A DNA stretch of 43,852 nucleotides from Clostridium sp. AM22-11AC (GCF_003473545.1 NZ_QUCM01000026.1:1-43852), one strand, 5' to 3'. Positions 8,248 to 17,082 are shown, numbered from the stretch's first letter. Translations and numbers: made by a program. Notes: a model not told the origin generated them from the sequence alone.

Positions 8248-8304
8248 TATAGTACTTGGCACTAGATATAGTGAGTGTGGTTAAAAAAACAACAATATTT
8301 TGTG
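8248..8304 (+). promoter_or_regulatory. nrdD control region with two NrdR-like boxes
   Basis: Two palindromic boxes, CTAGATATAG (8262-8271) and CAATATTTTG (8293-8302), have centres exactly 31 bp apart. Both resemble the NrdR consensus (acaCwAtATaTwGtgt), and three helical turns is the usual spacing for paired NrdR boxes. A -10-like TATAGT lies at 8248-8253. NrdR is the nucleotide-sensing repressor of ribonucleotide reductase genes, so dNTP-responsive repression of nrdD is inferred. Confidence 0.7.
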
Positions 8305-8322
8305 CATGAGTGAGGGATAGTA

Positions 8323-10512
8323 ATGAGTGTTGAAGTAAAGACGAATGTAATTAAAAGGAATGGCGAAGAGGTTCATTTTAATTCACAGAAGATCGTTAAT
8401 GCAGTTCATAAGGCGAATGAAGAAGTAGACAGACTGCACCAGATGAATGACTATCAGATCAGAGCGATAGCAGATAATATAGCAAATAAGGTTCAGGAGT
8501 CAACTCATGCTGTAAATGTAGAAGACATTCAGGACATGGTGGAAACAGGCATCATGGCTATGAGAGGCTACGAGGTAGCACAGAAATATGTGCGCTATCG
8601 TTATAAGAGGGAACTGACACGTAAATCCAATACAACAGATAATGGAATTTTATCACTGCTTGATAATATCAACGAAGAGGTCAACCAGGAAAATTCCAAT
8701 AAGAACCCGGTGATCAATTCTACCCAGCGTGATTACATGGCTGGAGAAGTAAGTAAGGATCTTTCCCGCCGTGTACTTCTTCCGGAGAAGATCGTAAGAG
8801 CACATGAAGAGGGAATTATCCATTTCCATGATACCGATTATTTTGCACAGAGAGAACATAACTGTGATCTGATCAATTTGGAGGACATGCTTCAGAATGG
8901 TACTGTGATCAGTGAGACACTGATCGAGAAGCCACACAGTTTTTTTACTGCCTGTAATGTGACCACCCAGATCGTTGCCCAGGTTGCCAGCAACCAGTAT
9001 GGCGGACAGTCATTTACACTGGCTCATCTGGCTCCATTTGTAGATATCAGTAGAAAGAAGATCCGTAAAAATGTGATCGAAGAAAGAAAAGAATGCGGCG
9101 AACCTATGGATGAGGCGATCATTGATAAGGTAACAGAGCGCAGACTGAGAGAAGAGATCAAGAGCGGTATCCAGACTATTCAGTACCAGCTGATCACATT
9201 GATGACCTGCAATGGACAGGCTCCATTTGTAACTGTATTTATGTACCTGGATGAGGTACCAGAGGGTCAGACCAGAAAAGACCTGTCTATGATCATTGAA
9301 GAGGTCCTGGTACAGCGTATGCAGGGTGTAAAGAATGAAAAAGGCGTATGGATCACACCGGCGTTCCCAAAACTGATCTATGTGCTGGATGAGGACAATA
9401 TTTCCGAGGATGCTCCATACTGGTATCTGACAGAGCTGGCAGCAAAATGTACTGCAAAGCGTATGGTACCGGATTATATTTCTGCAAAGATCATGAAGGA
9501 ATTAAAGCAGGGAGATGTTTACCCATGTATGGGATGCCGTTCTTTCCTGACAGTAGAAGACTCTCAGAGAAATGCAGATGGCAGCCATAAATATTATGGC
9601 CGTTTCAATCAGGGCGTTGTTACCATTAACCTGGTAGATGTAGCATGTTCTTCTGAAGGCGATATGGACCGTTTCTGGGAGATCTTAGACGAGCGCCTGG
9701 AATTATGCCATGAAGCTCTCAGATGCCGTCATGAGCGCCTTTTAGGCACGATCTCTGATGTTGCACCGATCCTGTGGCAGAATGGTGCCCTGGCAAGACT
9801 GAAAAAGGGTGAGAAGATCGATAAGCTTCTGTTTAACGGATATTCTACTATTTCACTGGGCTATGCAGGACTGTATGAAATGTGCATGAGAATGCTTGGA
9901 AAGTCCCATACAGACCCGGAGGCACGTCCATTTGCATTAAAGGTAATGCAGCGTTTAAATGATAAGTGCAAAGAGTGGAAAGCGGCTGAGAACATCAGTT
10001 ATTCCGTATATGGAACACCTATGGAGTCCACAACTTACAAGTTTGCAAAATGCCTGCAGAAGCGTTTTGGCATTATTCCGGGAGTAACCGACAAGAACTA
10101 CATCACCAACAGTTACCATGTACACGTATCAGAGAAGATCGATGCGTTCAGCAAGTTGAAATTTGAGTCTGATTTCCAGAAGCTGTCACCAGGCGGCGCT
10201 GTAAGCTATGTGGAAGTTCCGAATATGCAGAACAATATTCCGGCGGTACTGTCTGTTATGAAGTTTATTTATAACAATATCATGTACGCAGAGTTAAATA
10301 CCAAGAGCGATTACTGCGAATGCTGTGGTTACGATGGTGAAATGGTCATCAAAGAGGAAGAGTCCGGAAAACTGATCTGGGAGTGCCCAAATTGTGGAAA
10401 CAAGGATCAGAATAAGATGTTCGTAGCAAGAAGAACCTGCGGTTATATTGGAACACAGTTCTGGAACCAGGGAAGGACCCAGGAGATCCGGGACAGAGTA
10501 TTACATCTGTAA
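8323..10512 (+). CDS. nrdD: Anaerobic (class III) ribonucleoside-triphosphate reductase
   Basis: A 729-aa glycyl-radical enzyme that reduces ribonucleotides to deoxyribonucleotides without oxygen. Residues about 5-95 form an ATP-cone (VIKRNGEEVHFNSQKIVNAV), the allosteric domain. The catalytic barrel includes MTCNGQAPFVT and YPCMGCRSFL. Near the C-terminus are a four-Cys zinc site (CECCGYDGE and CPNCGN) and the glycyl-radical loop RRTCGYIGTQFWNQGR. The radical glycine is activated by NrdG, here encoded about 4.4 kb downstream beyond the hydrogenase operon. The ribosome-binding region is GAGGGATAGTA. Length is normal. Confidence 0.97.
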   Translation: MSVEVKTNVIKRNGEEVHFNSQKIVNAVHKANEEVDRLHQMNDYQIRAIADNIANKVQESTHAVNVEDIQDMVETGIMAMRGYEVAQKYVRYRYKRELTRKSNTTDNGILSLLDNINEEVNQENSNKNPVINSTQRDYMAGEVSKDLSRRVLLPEKIVRAHEEGIIHFHDTDYFAQREHNCDLINLEDMLQNGTVISETLIEKPHSFFTACNVTTQIVAQVASNQYGGQSFTLAHLAPFVDISRKKIRKNVIEERKECGEPMDEAIIDKVTERRLREEIKSGIQTIQYQLITLMTCNGQAPFVTVFMYLDEVPEGQTRKDLSMIIEEVLVQRMQGVKNEKGVWITPAFPKLIYVLDEDNISEDAPYWYLTELAAKCTAKRMVPDYISAKIMKELKQGDVYPCMGCRSFLTVEDSQRNADGSHKYYGRFNQGVVTINLVDVACSSEGDMDRFWEILDERLELCHEALRCRHERLLGTISDVAPILWQNGALARLKKGEKIDKLLFNGYSTISLGYAGLYEMCMRMLGKSHTDPEARPFALKVMQRLNDKCKEWKAAENISYSVYGTPMESTTYKFAKCLQKRFGIIPGVTDKNYITNSYHVHVSEKIDAFSKLKFESDFQKLSPGGAVSYVEVPNMQNNIPAVLSVMKFIYNNIMYAELNTKSDYCECCGYDGEMVIKEEESGKLIWECPNCGNKDQNKMFVARRTCGYIGTQFWNQGRTQEIRDRVLHL

Positions 10513-10528
10513 AATCAATGAACTTAAA

Positions 10529-10566
10529 GAGAAGTCTCAGAGTAAATTCTGGGGCTTCTTTTTTCT
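10529..10566 (+). terminator. Terminator of nrdD
   Basis: GAAGTCTCAGA pairs with TTCTGGGGCTTC (10531-10558) with minor mismatches, followed by a run of T. Confidence 0.8.
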
Positions 10567-10688
10567 TATTCAGGTAGTTTGTTATACTTATTGAGAATTT
10601 CGTCAAAAAAATATCAATAAGCACTATGCACAAAACATTTTCTCATGTATAATTGATTATACGTGAAATGCACAAAAGGAGGGGTACA

Positions 10689-11171
10689 ATGTTAGATACA
10701 TCTTATTATGAGAAGACAGACCAGATCATTGCACAGTATAGCTGTGAAGAAAAATCCCTGATCCCTATTATCCAGGGGATCCAGGAGGAATATCGTTATC
10801 TGCCGCCGGAGCTTCTGACCTATGTTGCGGGGAAACTGGGGATCTCAGAAGCAAAGGCTTACAGTGTAGCAAGCTTTTACGAGAATTTCTCTTTTGAGGC
10901 AAAGGGAAAATATGTGATCAAAGTCTGTGACGGAACAGCCTGTCATGTGCGTAAGTCCATTCCTATTTTGGAGGGACTTTACAAGGAACTGGGGCTTGGC
11001 AAAAAGAAACATACAACAGATGACCAGCTGTTTACAGTGGAAACTGTTTCCTGCCTGGGAGCCTGCGGACTGGCGCCTGCCGTAATGGTCAATGATGAAG
11101 TACATCCGAAAATGACACCGGAGAAAATGAGTGAACTGATCGCAAAATTGCGGGAGGATGAGAAGGTATGA
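10689..11171 (+). CDS. hydC: NuoE-like [2Fe-2S] subunit of trimeric [FeFe]-hydrogenase
   Basis: A 160-aa thioredoxin-fold [2Fe-2S] protein of the NuoE/HndA family, the small subunit of NAD(P)-linked bifurcating hydrogenases. The cluster ligands are visible in VCDGTACHVRKS (two Cys) and SCLGACGLAP (two Cys). The N-terminal helical part (IIPIIQGIQEEYRYLP) is typical. I place the start at the ATG at 10689, preceded by AAAGGAGGGG (10675-10684). The longer frame from 10653 begins inside a TATAAT-like -10 box (10648-10653) and is unlikely. Its stop overlaps the hydB start (ATGA). Confidence 0.9.
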   Translation: MLDTSYYEKTDQIIAQYSCEEKSLIPIIQGIQEEYRYLPPELLTYVAGKLGISEAKAYSVASFYENFSFEAKGKYVIKVCDGTACHVRKSIPILEGLYKELGLGKKKHTTDDQLFTVETVSCLGACGLAPAVMVNDEVHPKMTPEKMSELIAKLREDEKV

Positions 11172-13036
11172 AAATAGAGAACAGAATGCAGCTTCATCTG
11201 TGGAGAGAAGAATGTAAGGAAAAACGCCAGAAAGAAACCTGCAGAGTCCTGATCTGCGGAGGAACAGGATGTCTGGCAGGCGGTTCCGACAAGATCTATG
11301 CCCGTATTAAGGAACTGACTGCAAATATGAGCAATGTGACGGTAAAATTTGGGGAAGAGATCGCACATGTGGGACTTAAGATGAGCGGATGTCACGGTTT
11401 CTGTGAAATGGGTCCTTTAGTTCGTATTGAACCATACAATTACCTGTATTTAAAGGTAAAGCTGGAAGACTGTGAAGAAATATTTGAAAAAACGATCCTT
11501 CGCGGGGAGCCGGTAACAAGGCTGATGTATGAGGACAGCGGCCGTGTATATGAAACCCAGGAGGAGATCCCTTTCTATGCAAAGCAGACCCGTCTGGTGC
11601 TTAAAAATTGTGGACATATTGATGCAGAGCATATAGAAGATGCCATGGCAGTAGGCGCTTATGAGGCTTTTGAAAAAGCTGTTTTTGAAATGACTCCGGA
11701 AGCTGTTATAAAGACCGTGACAGACGCAGGACTGAGAGGACGAGGCGGCGCTGGTTTCCCGGCTGGTAAGAAATGGACCCAGGTGGCAAGTCAGAAGGAA
11801 AAGATACGCTATGTAGTCTGCAATGGTGATGAAGGCGATCCAGGTGCATTTATGGACCGAAGTGTTATGGAAGGTGATCCCCACCGTATGATCGAAGGCA
11901 TGATGTTAGCGGCTTATGCAGTGCAGGCCCAGGAAGGATATATTTACGTCCGTGCGGAATATCCACTGGCAGTGCGCAGACTGCAGATCGCTATTGCCCA
12001 GGCAGAGGAAAAGGGACTTTTAGGCGATAATATCCTGGGAACCGGCTTTAGTTTCAGACTGCATATCAACAGAGGCGCCGGTGCCTTTGTATGTGGCGAA
12101 GGATCTGCGCTGACCGCTTCTATTGAGGGAAAACGAGGTATGCCAAGGGTAAAACCGCCTAGAACCGTAGAACAGGGCTTATGGGGCAAACCAACTGTAT
12201 TAAATAACGTAGAAACCTATGCCAATGTTCCTATGATCATTAAAAATGGCGCAGGCTGGTACAGCCGTATCGGTACACCGGAAAGCCCGGGAACCAAGGC
12301 ATTTGCACTTACTGGAAATGTTAAGAATACAGGTCTGATCGAAGTTCCTATGGGTATCAGTCTTCGTGAGATCATTTTCGATATTGGCGGTGGCATTAAG
12401 GATAATAAAAAGTTTAAGGCAGTCCAGATCGGTGGTCCTTCCGGAGGCTGTCTGGTGGAGTCACAGCTTGACAGCAAGATGGATTTTGACTCCCTTTCAA
12501 AGATCGGAGCCATGATCGGATCCGGCGGTCTGGTTGTTATGGATGAAGATACCTGTATGGTGGAAGTTGCCCGGTTCTTTATGAATTTCACCCAAAGAGA
12601 AAGCTGCGGAAAATGTGTTCCATGTAGAGAAGGAACCAAGAGAATGTTGGAGATCTTGGAGCGTATTGTTGCAGGAAACGGGAAAATGAGCGATCTGGAT
12701 GAGCTGGAAGAGCTGGCAGATATGATCGAAAATACTGCCCTTTGCGGATTGGGAAAGAGCGCGCCAAAGCCGGTCATCAGTACCATTCATGCGTTCCGTA
12801 AGGAATACGAGGAGCATATTCTGGATAAGAAATGCCGTGCACATGTCTGTTCCGGGCTTCGGGTATTTAAGATCGATCCTGAGAAGTGTAAAGGCTGCTC
12901 CAAGTGTGCAAGGAACTGTCCGGTAAATGCCATTTCCGGAAAAGTGAAGTCACCATTTGTCATTGACAATGAAAAATGTGTAAAATGCGGAAGCTGTATG
13001 GACAACTGTGCCTTTGGCGCGATCTATACAGAGTAG
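11168..13036 (+). CDS. hydB: NuoF-like flavoprotein subunit of trimeric [FeFe]-hydrogenase
   Basis: A 622-aa protein. It has an N-terminal thioredoxin-like [2Fe-2S] domain (CRVLICGGTGC and SGCHGFCEMG), then a NuoF core with FMN/NADH-binding loops (GRGGAGFPAGKKW, NGDEGDPGAFMDR, GAGAFVCGEGSAL). An SLBB region and a [4Fe-4S] motif (ESCGKCVPCREG) follow. The C-terminus carries two [4Fe-4S] ferredoxin motifs (CKGCSKCARNCP and CVKCGSCMDNC). This architecture is that of HydB/HndC, where electrons from NADH and ferredoxin are combined or split. It overlaps the hydC stop by 4 bases and lies 15 bp before hydA. Confidence 0.95.
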   Translation: MKIENRMQLHLWREECKEKRQKETCRVLICGGTGCLAGGSDKIYARIKELTANMSNVTVKFGEEIAHVGLKMSGCHGFCEMGPLVRIEPYNYLYLKVKLEDCEEIFEKTILRGEPVTRLMYEDSGRVYETQEEIPFYAKQTRLVLKNCGHIDAEHIEDAMAVGAYEAFEKAVFEMTPEAVIKTVTDAGLRGRGGAGFPAGKKWTQVASQKEKIRYVVCNGDEGDPGAFMDRSVMEGDPHRMIEGMMLAAYAVQAQEGYIYVRAEYPLAVRRLQIAIAQAEEKGLLGDNILGTGFSFRLHINRGAGAFVCGEGSALTASIEGKRGMPRVKPPRTVEQGLWGKPTVLNNVETYANVPMIIKNGAGWYSRIGTPESPGTKAFALTGNVKNTGLIEVPMGISLREIIFDIGGGIKDNKKFKAVQIGGPSGGCLVESQLDSKMDFDSLSKIGAMIGSGGLVVMDEDTCMVEVARFFMNFTQRESCGKCVPCREGTKRMLEILERIVAGNGKMSDLDELEELADMIENTALCGLGKSAPKPVISTIHAFRKEYEEHILDKKCRAHVCSGLRVFKIDPEKCKGCSKCARNCPVNAISGKVKSPFVIDNEKCVKCGSCMDNCAFGAIYTE

Positions 13037-13051
13037 GGAGGATGGAAATTT

Positions 13052-14746
13052 ATGGGAATTATGACAATTGACGGACAGTCCATTGAATTTACAGATGAAC
13101 CCAATGTATTGTCAGTAATAAGAAAAGCCGGGATCGACATCCCTACATTGTGCTATCATTCAGAATTATCTATATATGGAGCCTGTCGTCTTTGTACAGT
13201 GGAAAATGACAGGGGAAAGACCTTTGCCTCCTGTTCAGAAAAACCAAAAGACGGAATGGTCATCTATACGAATACACCAAGGCTGATGCGTTACCGCAAA
13301 CTGATCCTGGAACTGCTTTTAGCGGCCCACTGCAGAGATTGTACTACCTGTATCAAGAGTGGAGAATGTCATCTGCAGGAACTGGCTCATCGCATGGGTG
13401 TTCATGAGATCCGTTTTGAAAATGTAAGAGAGCAGCAGCCTATCGACACCAGTTCCCATGCTATTATCAGGGATCCTAATAAATGTATCCTTTGCGGTGA
13501 CTGTGTAAGAATGTGCGACAATGTGCAGAATATCAATGCCATTGATTTTGCTTACCGTGGAACAGATGCACAGGTAATGCCTGCATTTAATAAGAAGATC
13601 GCAGAAACAGACTGCGTTGGCTGCGGCCAGTGCCGGGTTGTCTGTCCTACAGGTGCTATCAGTATCCATACCAATATCGATGTGGTATGGGAAGCTTTAG
13701 CGGATAAAAATACAAAGGTGATCGCTCAGATCGCACCGGCTGTACGTGTGGCCATTGGAGATCATTTTGGCTATGCAAAGGGCGAAAATGTAATGGGCAA
13801 GCTGGTAGGTGTACTTCACAGACTGGGCTTTGATGAGGTTTATGATACTTCTTATGGTGCGGATCTGACAGTTGTGGAAGAGTCAAAGGAATTTATTGAG
13901 CGTTTTACTTCCGGTCAGAAAATGCCATTATTTACATCCTGCTGTCCTGCATGGGTGAAATATTGTGAGACAAAATATCCGGAATTTGTGCCAAACCTTT
14001 CCACCTGCCGTTCTCCTCAGCAAATGTTTGGTGCGGTAGTCCGTGAATATTATAAGGATCCGGAAAAGAACGAAGGAAAGAAGATAGTATCTGTTTCTAT
14101 TATGCCGTGTACAGCAAAGAAGGAAGAGATCCTGCGGCCGGAGTCCTTTACCAACGGAAAACAGGATGTGGATTATGTATTAACAACAACAGAAGTAGTA
14201 AGGATGATCCGCAAGTCCGGTATTGTATTTGATAAGGTAGAGATCGAGGCTGCTGATGTGCCTTTTGGTATTGGTTCCGGAAGCGGTGTGATCTTTGGTG
14301 TTACCGGCGGTGTCACAGAGGCAGTACTTCGCAGATTGCAGCAGGGACACAGCAGAGTGGATATGGAAGCCATTAAAAAGAGCGGAGTCCGGGGTGATGA
14401 AGGTATTAAGACGCTGACCTATGATTATAATGGAAGAGAGATCCGGGCGGCAGTAGTAAATGGTCTGGCAAATGCGGATAAGCTGTTGCAGCAGATCAAG
14501 AACCATGAGGTGGAGTATGATTTTGTGGAAGTAATGGCATGCCGCAGAGGTTGTATCATGGGCGGCGGCCAGCCGGTAAATGCCGGACCGCGAACCAGAA
14601 AGGCCAGAATGAAGGGACTGTATGATACAGATGTAAATACCCAGATCAAGAAGTCAAATGAAAACCCGATGATCCTTTCACTTTATGACTCACTTTTAAA
14701 GGGGAAGGAGCATGAGCTGCTGCATAGAAACTTCTCGGGAAAGTAG
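13052..14746 (+). CDS. hydA: [FeFe]-hydrogenase catalytic subunit
   Basis: A 564-aa catalytic subunit that makes or oxidises H2. The N-terminus holds a plant-type [2Fe-2S] domain (CYHSELSIYGACRLC), a His/Cys-ligated [4Fe-4S] (HCRDCTTCIKSGECHL), and two [4Fe-4S] ferredoxin motifs (CILCGDCVRMCDN and CVGCGQCRVVCP). All three H-cluster signatures are intact: TSCCPAWVKYCE (about residue 296), MPCTAKKEE (about 351) and EVMACRRGCIMGGGQP (about 494). With hydC and hydB this makes a trimeric, probably electron-bifurcating (group A3) enzyme. Bifurcation is inferred from subunit composition. The ribosome-binding site is GGGAGGA. No maturation genes (hydE/F/G) are present in the window. Confidence 0.96.
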   Translation: MGIMTIDGQSIEFTDEPNVLSVIRKAGIDIPTLCYHSELSIYGACRLCTVENDRGKTFASCSEKPKDGMVIYTNTPRLMRYRKLILELLLAAHCRDCTTCIKSGECHLQELAHRMGVHEIRFENVREQQPIDTSSHAIIRDPNKCILCGDCVRMCDNVQNINAIDFAYRGTDAQVMPAFNKKIAETDCVGCGQCRVVCPTGAISIHTNIDVVWEALADKNTKVIAQIAPAVRVAIGDHFGYAKGENVMGKLVGVLHRLGFDEVYDTSYGADLTVVEESKEFIERFTSGQKMPLFTSCCPAWVKYCETKYPEFVPNLSTCRSPQQMFGAVVREYYKDPEKNEGKKIVSVSIMPCTAKKEEILRPESFTNGKQDVDYVLTTTEVVRMIRKSGIVFDKVEIEAADVPFGIGSGSGVIFGVTGGVTEAVLRRLQQGHSRVDMEAIKKSGVRGDEGIKTLTYDYNGREIRAAVVNGLANADKLLQQIKNHEVEYDFVEVMACRRGCIMGGGQPVNAGPRTRKARMKGLYDTDVNTQIKKSNENPMILSLYDSLLKGKEHELLHRNFSGK

Positions 14747-14794
14747 AGCACGAAGTGCGGGTTTGTGAGTGTGAACACGTTACAAAATAAAAGG

Positions 14795-14831
14795 GCAGAG
14801 CCTGGAAGTGATTTCCGGGCTTTGCTTTTTT
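14795..14831 (+). terminator. Terminator of the hydrogenase operon
   Basis: GCAGAGCCTGGAA pairs with TTTCCGGGCTTTGC with two wobble pairs, followed by six T. Confidence 0.85.
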
Positions 14832-14832
14832 C

Positions 14833-14861
14833 TTGTGCAGGAGAATGATGTGGTGTATACT
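14833..14861 (+). promoter_or_regulatory. Promoter of nrdG
   Basis: TTGTGC (14833-14838) and TATACT (14856-14861) are spaced by 17 bp. The promoter starts immediately after the hydrogenase terminator, so nrdG appears to be its own unit. No NrdR-like box pair comparable with that of nrdD was seen here. Confidence 0.65.
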
Positions 14862-14936
14862 ATAAAGATAAACTTCTTGTTCAGTTATGTTATTTAGATC
14901 CGCAGAGTATATTTAACAGAAATGGAGAAATGACAG

Positions 14937-15449
14937 ATGAATTATGGAAATATAAAAGAATGTGATATTGCAGATGGTCCTGGTGTAAGGGTAACATTGT
15001 TTGTGTCTGGCTGCCGTCATCATTGTAAGGGCTGTTTTAATTCGGAAACCTGGAATTTTCAGTATGGGGTTCCTTTTACAGAGGAGACGCAGGATAAAAT
15101 TTTAAAATTACTGGAACCGGGATATATTCAGGGTTTTACCCTTCTTGGGGGAGAACCTTTTGAACCGGAAAATCAGGCGGTACTTGTCCACCTTTTAAAG
15201 AAGATCAGGGAGACTTATCCACAAAAAGACATCTGGTGTTACAGCGGATATCTGTTTGATCAGGATATGCAGCCAGGCGGCTCTGTTTACACGGAATATA
15301 CAAAAGAAATGCTGCGTCAGATCGATGTGTTGGTAGATGGTGAGTTTGTGGAAGCAAAGAAGGATCTGACCCTGATCTTTCGGGGAAGTTCCAATCAGAG
15401 ACTTTTGCGTTTAAAAGACGGTGAATTTGCAGGAATGTGGGAAGATTAA
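14937..15449 (+). CDS. nrdG: Anaerobic ribonucleotide reductase activating protein (radical SAM)
   Basis: A 170-aa radical-SAM activase that installs the glycyl radical on NrdD. The cluster motif is CRHHCKGC (CxxxCxxC form) near residue 27, after FVSG. It is followed by FNSETWNFQYG and the SAM-binding GGEPF segment in FTLLGGEPFEPEN. Length is standard for NrdG. GGAGA at 14923-14927 supports the start. It is separated from nrdD by the hydCBA operon rather than directly adjacent. Confidence 0.95.
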   Translation: MNYGNIKECDIADGPGVRVTLFVSGCRHHCKGCFNSETWNFQYGVPFTEETQDKILKLLEPGYIQGFTLLGGEPFEPENQAVLVHLLKKIRETYPQKDIWCYSGYLFDQDMQPGGSVYTEYTKEMLRQIDVLVDGEFVEAKKDLTLIFRGSSNQRLLRLKDGEFAGMWED

Positions 15450-15524
15450 GTGACAGATAAGCGGATGATTGTCCAGAAAACCCAGTAAAACCGTGGATAT
15501 TCTGTGAACAGATGGCAGGCACTG

Positions 15525-15553
15525 TTGCATAAAAAGCAAAGTTGAATTATAAT
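15525..15553 (+). promoter_or_regulatory. Promoter of the cell-wall-binding protein gene
   Basis: TTGCAT (15525-15530) and TATAAT (15548-15553) have a 17-bp spacer, leaving an untranslated leader of about 70 bases. Confidence 0.7.
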
Positions 15554-15630
15554 AAAGTGTACGAAAACAGACAGTATGAGCGGTTAATATAGCGCAGGAA
15601 TAAAGCCTGCAGATGAAAGGAGAATGGGAA

Positions 15631-16446
15631 ATGAGAAGACGTTTTGCGGTTGCAGCGGCAGCGCTGGCATTAAGTGCGGCTTTAACAGTTCCGGCTTATG
15701 CAGGAACATGGAAATATGTAAATGATCAGTGGAAATACCAGAAGGGTACCAACAAGTTTGCATACAATGAGTGGATAAAAGATAATGGAAAATATTATTA
15801 TATTGGTAATGACGGTATTATGAAGATCGGCTGGCAGCAGATCGATGGCCAGTGGTATTATCTGGACCAGACTGGTGCAATGCAGATTGGATGGTTAAAG
15901 AGTGACGATGGAAAATGGTATTTCCTGTATCCAAACGGTGCTATGGCTGTAAACACAGTGATCGATGGAAGAACCATTGGCGAAGATGGCGTATGGGTTC
16001 CAAATGAGGGAGATACAGAGCCAGCTAATAGTATGGATCTGGAAAATGGTTATCTGGTACAGAACCTGGAAGGCATTACAAAGAAAGATTACACGATCAT
16101 TGCTTCCGGTAAGACAGCCGCTGGATCCCGCTGGGGAAATGCGATCCGCTTAAAAGGCAAGGGAAGCTATGTACAGTGCAATACAAATGGTGAATACAGA
16201 ATGTTATCTGGCGTATTTGGTCCTTCTTCCCAGTTTGACAGCGCCCTTCTTGCAAGAGTAACTGTTTACGGTGACGATGACCAGGTACTGTATACATCAC
16301 CTGATATCCATTACAATGAAAAGAATGTATATTTTGGTGTGGATGTATCCGGACAGAAGCAGATCCGCGTAGAAGTTTCCCTGTTAAAGGATAATGAATG
16401 GGATGATCCGGTTATTTTATTTGATGGACTGTCTCTTTATAAGTAG
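15631..16446 (+). CDS. Secreted protein with choline/cell-wall-binding repeats
   Basis: A 271-aa exported protein. A signal peptide (RRRFAVAAAALALSAALTVPAYAG) with a likely AYA/G cleavage covers residues 1-24. About three CW_1-type repeats follow, with patterns GKYYYIGNDGIMKIGW, GQWYYLDQTGAMQIGW and GKWYFLYPNGAM. The C-terminal about 130 residues form a beta-rich domain (ARVTVYGDDDQVLY to VILFDGLSLYK) that recalls NPCBM-like carbohydrate-binding modules. No catalytic domain is visible. Function is probably surface attachment or glycan binding. The start at 15631 is preferred over the ATG at 15613 because AAAGGAG (15616-15622) is correctly spaced for it. Confidence 0.85.
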   Translation: MRRRFAVAAAALALSAALTVPAYAGTWKYVNDQWKYQKGTNKFAYNEWIKDNGKYYYIGNDGIMKIGWQQIDGQWYYLDQTGAMQIGWLKSDDGKWYFLYPNGAMAVNTVIDGRTIGEDGVWVPNEGDTEPANSMDLENGYLVQNLEGITKKDYTIIASGKTAAGSRWGNAIRLKGKGSYVQCNTNGEYRMLSGVFGPSSQFDSALLARVTVYGDDDQVLYTSPDIHYNEKNVYFGVDVSGQKQIRVEVSLLKDNEWDDPVILFDGLSLYK

Positions 16447-16460
16447 GAAAAGATGAAATG

Positions 16461-16514
16461 AAAAAGAGTATGCTTTCGGGATGGAGTTCCATTCCCGGTG
16501 GCATACTCTTTTTT
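16461..16514 (+). terminator. Terminator of the cell-wall-binding protein gene
   Basis: AAAAAGAGTATGC (16461-16473) pairs with GCATACTCTTTTT (16501-16513), with an inner CGGGATGGA/TCCATTCCCG-like pairing. Confidence 0.85.
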
Positions 16515-16539
16515 GGAGATTATGTATATATGTACACTC

Positions 16540-16588
16540 GGGTTCACGCGCTATCGCGCTCTATTGTCTGCTGACGCAGACGGAACCC
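16540..16588. repeat. Compact three-stem structured element
   Basis: The outer stem GGGTTC/GAACCC (16540-16545 with 16583-16588) encloses two hairpins. One is CGCG-CTAT-CGCG (16547-16558). The other is GTCTGC-TGAC-GCAGAC (16566-16581). Together they would fold as a three-way junction. It lies between two terminators and has no coding evidence. It may be a copy of a dispersed intergenic element; other copies cannot be checked here. Confidence 0.5.
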
Positions 16589-16601
16589 TCGTTAATCGTC
16601 C

Positions 16602-16642
16602 AAGAAAAACAAATGCCACCTTTGGTGGCGCTTGTTTTTCTT
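16602..16642 (-). terminator. Bidirectional-type terminator downstream of the Rrf2 regulator
   Basis: GCCACC (16615-16620) pairs with GGTGGC (16624-16629), flanked by AAGAAAAACAA and TTGTTTTTCTT arms. In either direction it ends in a T-rich tract. It lies 5 bp past the Rrf2 gene stop. Confidence 0.8.
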
Positions 16643-16647
16643 TTGGA

Positions 16648-17082
16648 CTAGATTACATAATTGCTCCATGGTTCTTCGGGCTGGATCAGGTCAGCAAGAG
16701 TGATATTGTCTAAGTAGTTGTTGATCAGGTGATCCAAGCCTCTCCACATAGGGAGTGTACGGCAGCAGTCCATGCGCTCGCAGGAAAGTGCGTCCGGGGA
16801 TTCCAGACAGGATACAGGGGCAAGGGAGCCTTCCGTAAGGCGCAGGATACTTCCTACTGTATACTGATCCGGTGATTTGGTAAGTTTGTATCCGCCGCCT
16901 TTGCCGCGGACACCTGTAAGCATTTTATCTTTTACAAGGATCTTAATGATCCCTTCCAGGTATTTTTCTGAAATGCCCTGGCGCCCGGCTGTTTCCTTCA
17001 ATGGAATATAGCCGTCTCTCTGGTGTTCTGCCAGGTCGATCATGATACGCAGTGCATAACGCCCTTTTGTTGAAACTAACAT
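16648..17082 (-). CDS. Rrf2-family transcriptional regulator
   Basis: A 144-aa winged-helix regulator of the Rrf2/IscR/CymR family. The N-terminus MLVSTKGRYALRIMIDLA and the wing KGGGYKLTKSPDQYTVG are diagnostic. Three to four cysteines (CLESPDALSCERMDCC, around residues 92-107) occupy the region that binds an Fe-S cluster in IscR-type members, so redox or Fe-S sensing is plausible. I prefer the ATG at 17082 to the one at 17088, because GGAG on the minus strand is 7 bases from the former and only 1 base from the latter. It is divergent from the MATE exporter gene, which it may control. Confidence 0.9.
   Translation of the reverse strand: MLVSTKGRYALRIMIDLAEHQRDGYIPLKETAGRQGISEKYLEGIIKILVKDKMLTGVRGKGGGYKLTKSPDQYTVGSILRLTEGSLAPVSCLESPDALSCERMDCCRTLPMWRGLDHLINNYLDNITLADLIQPEEPWSNYVI

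Noticed and set aside
7942..8262. A 106-codon minus-strand frame after the PTS operon
   Set aside because: It runs through the operon's terminator hairpin and the nrdD control region and shows no family likeness.
16498..16713. A 71-codon frame between the cell-wall-binding gene and Rrf2
   Set aside because: It is made of terminator arms and the structured element, with no ribosome-binding site.
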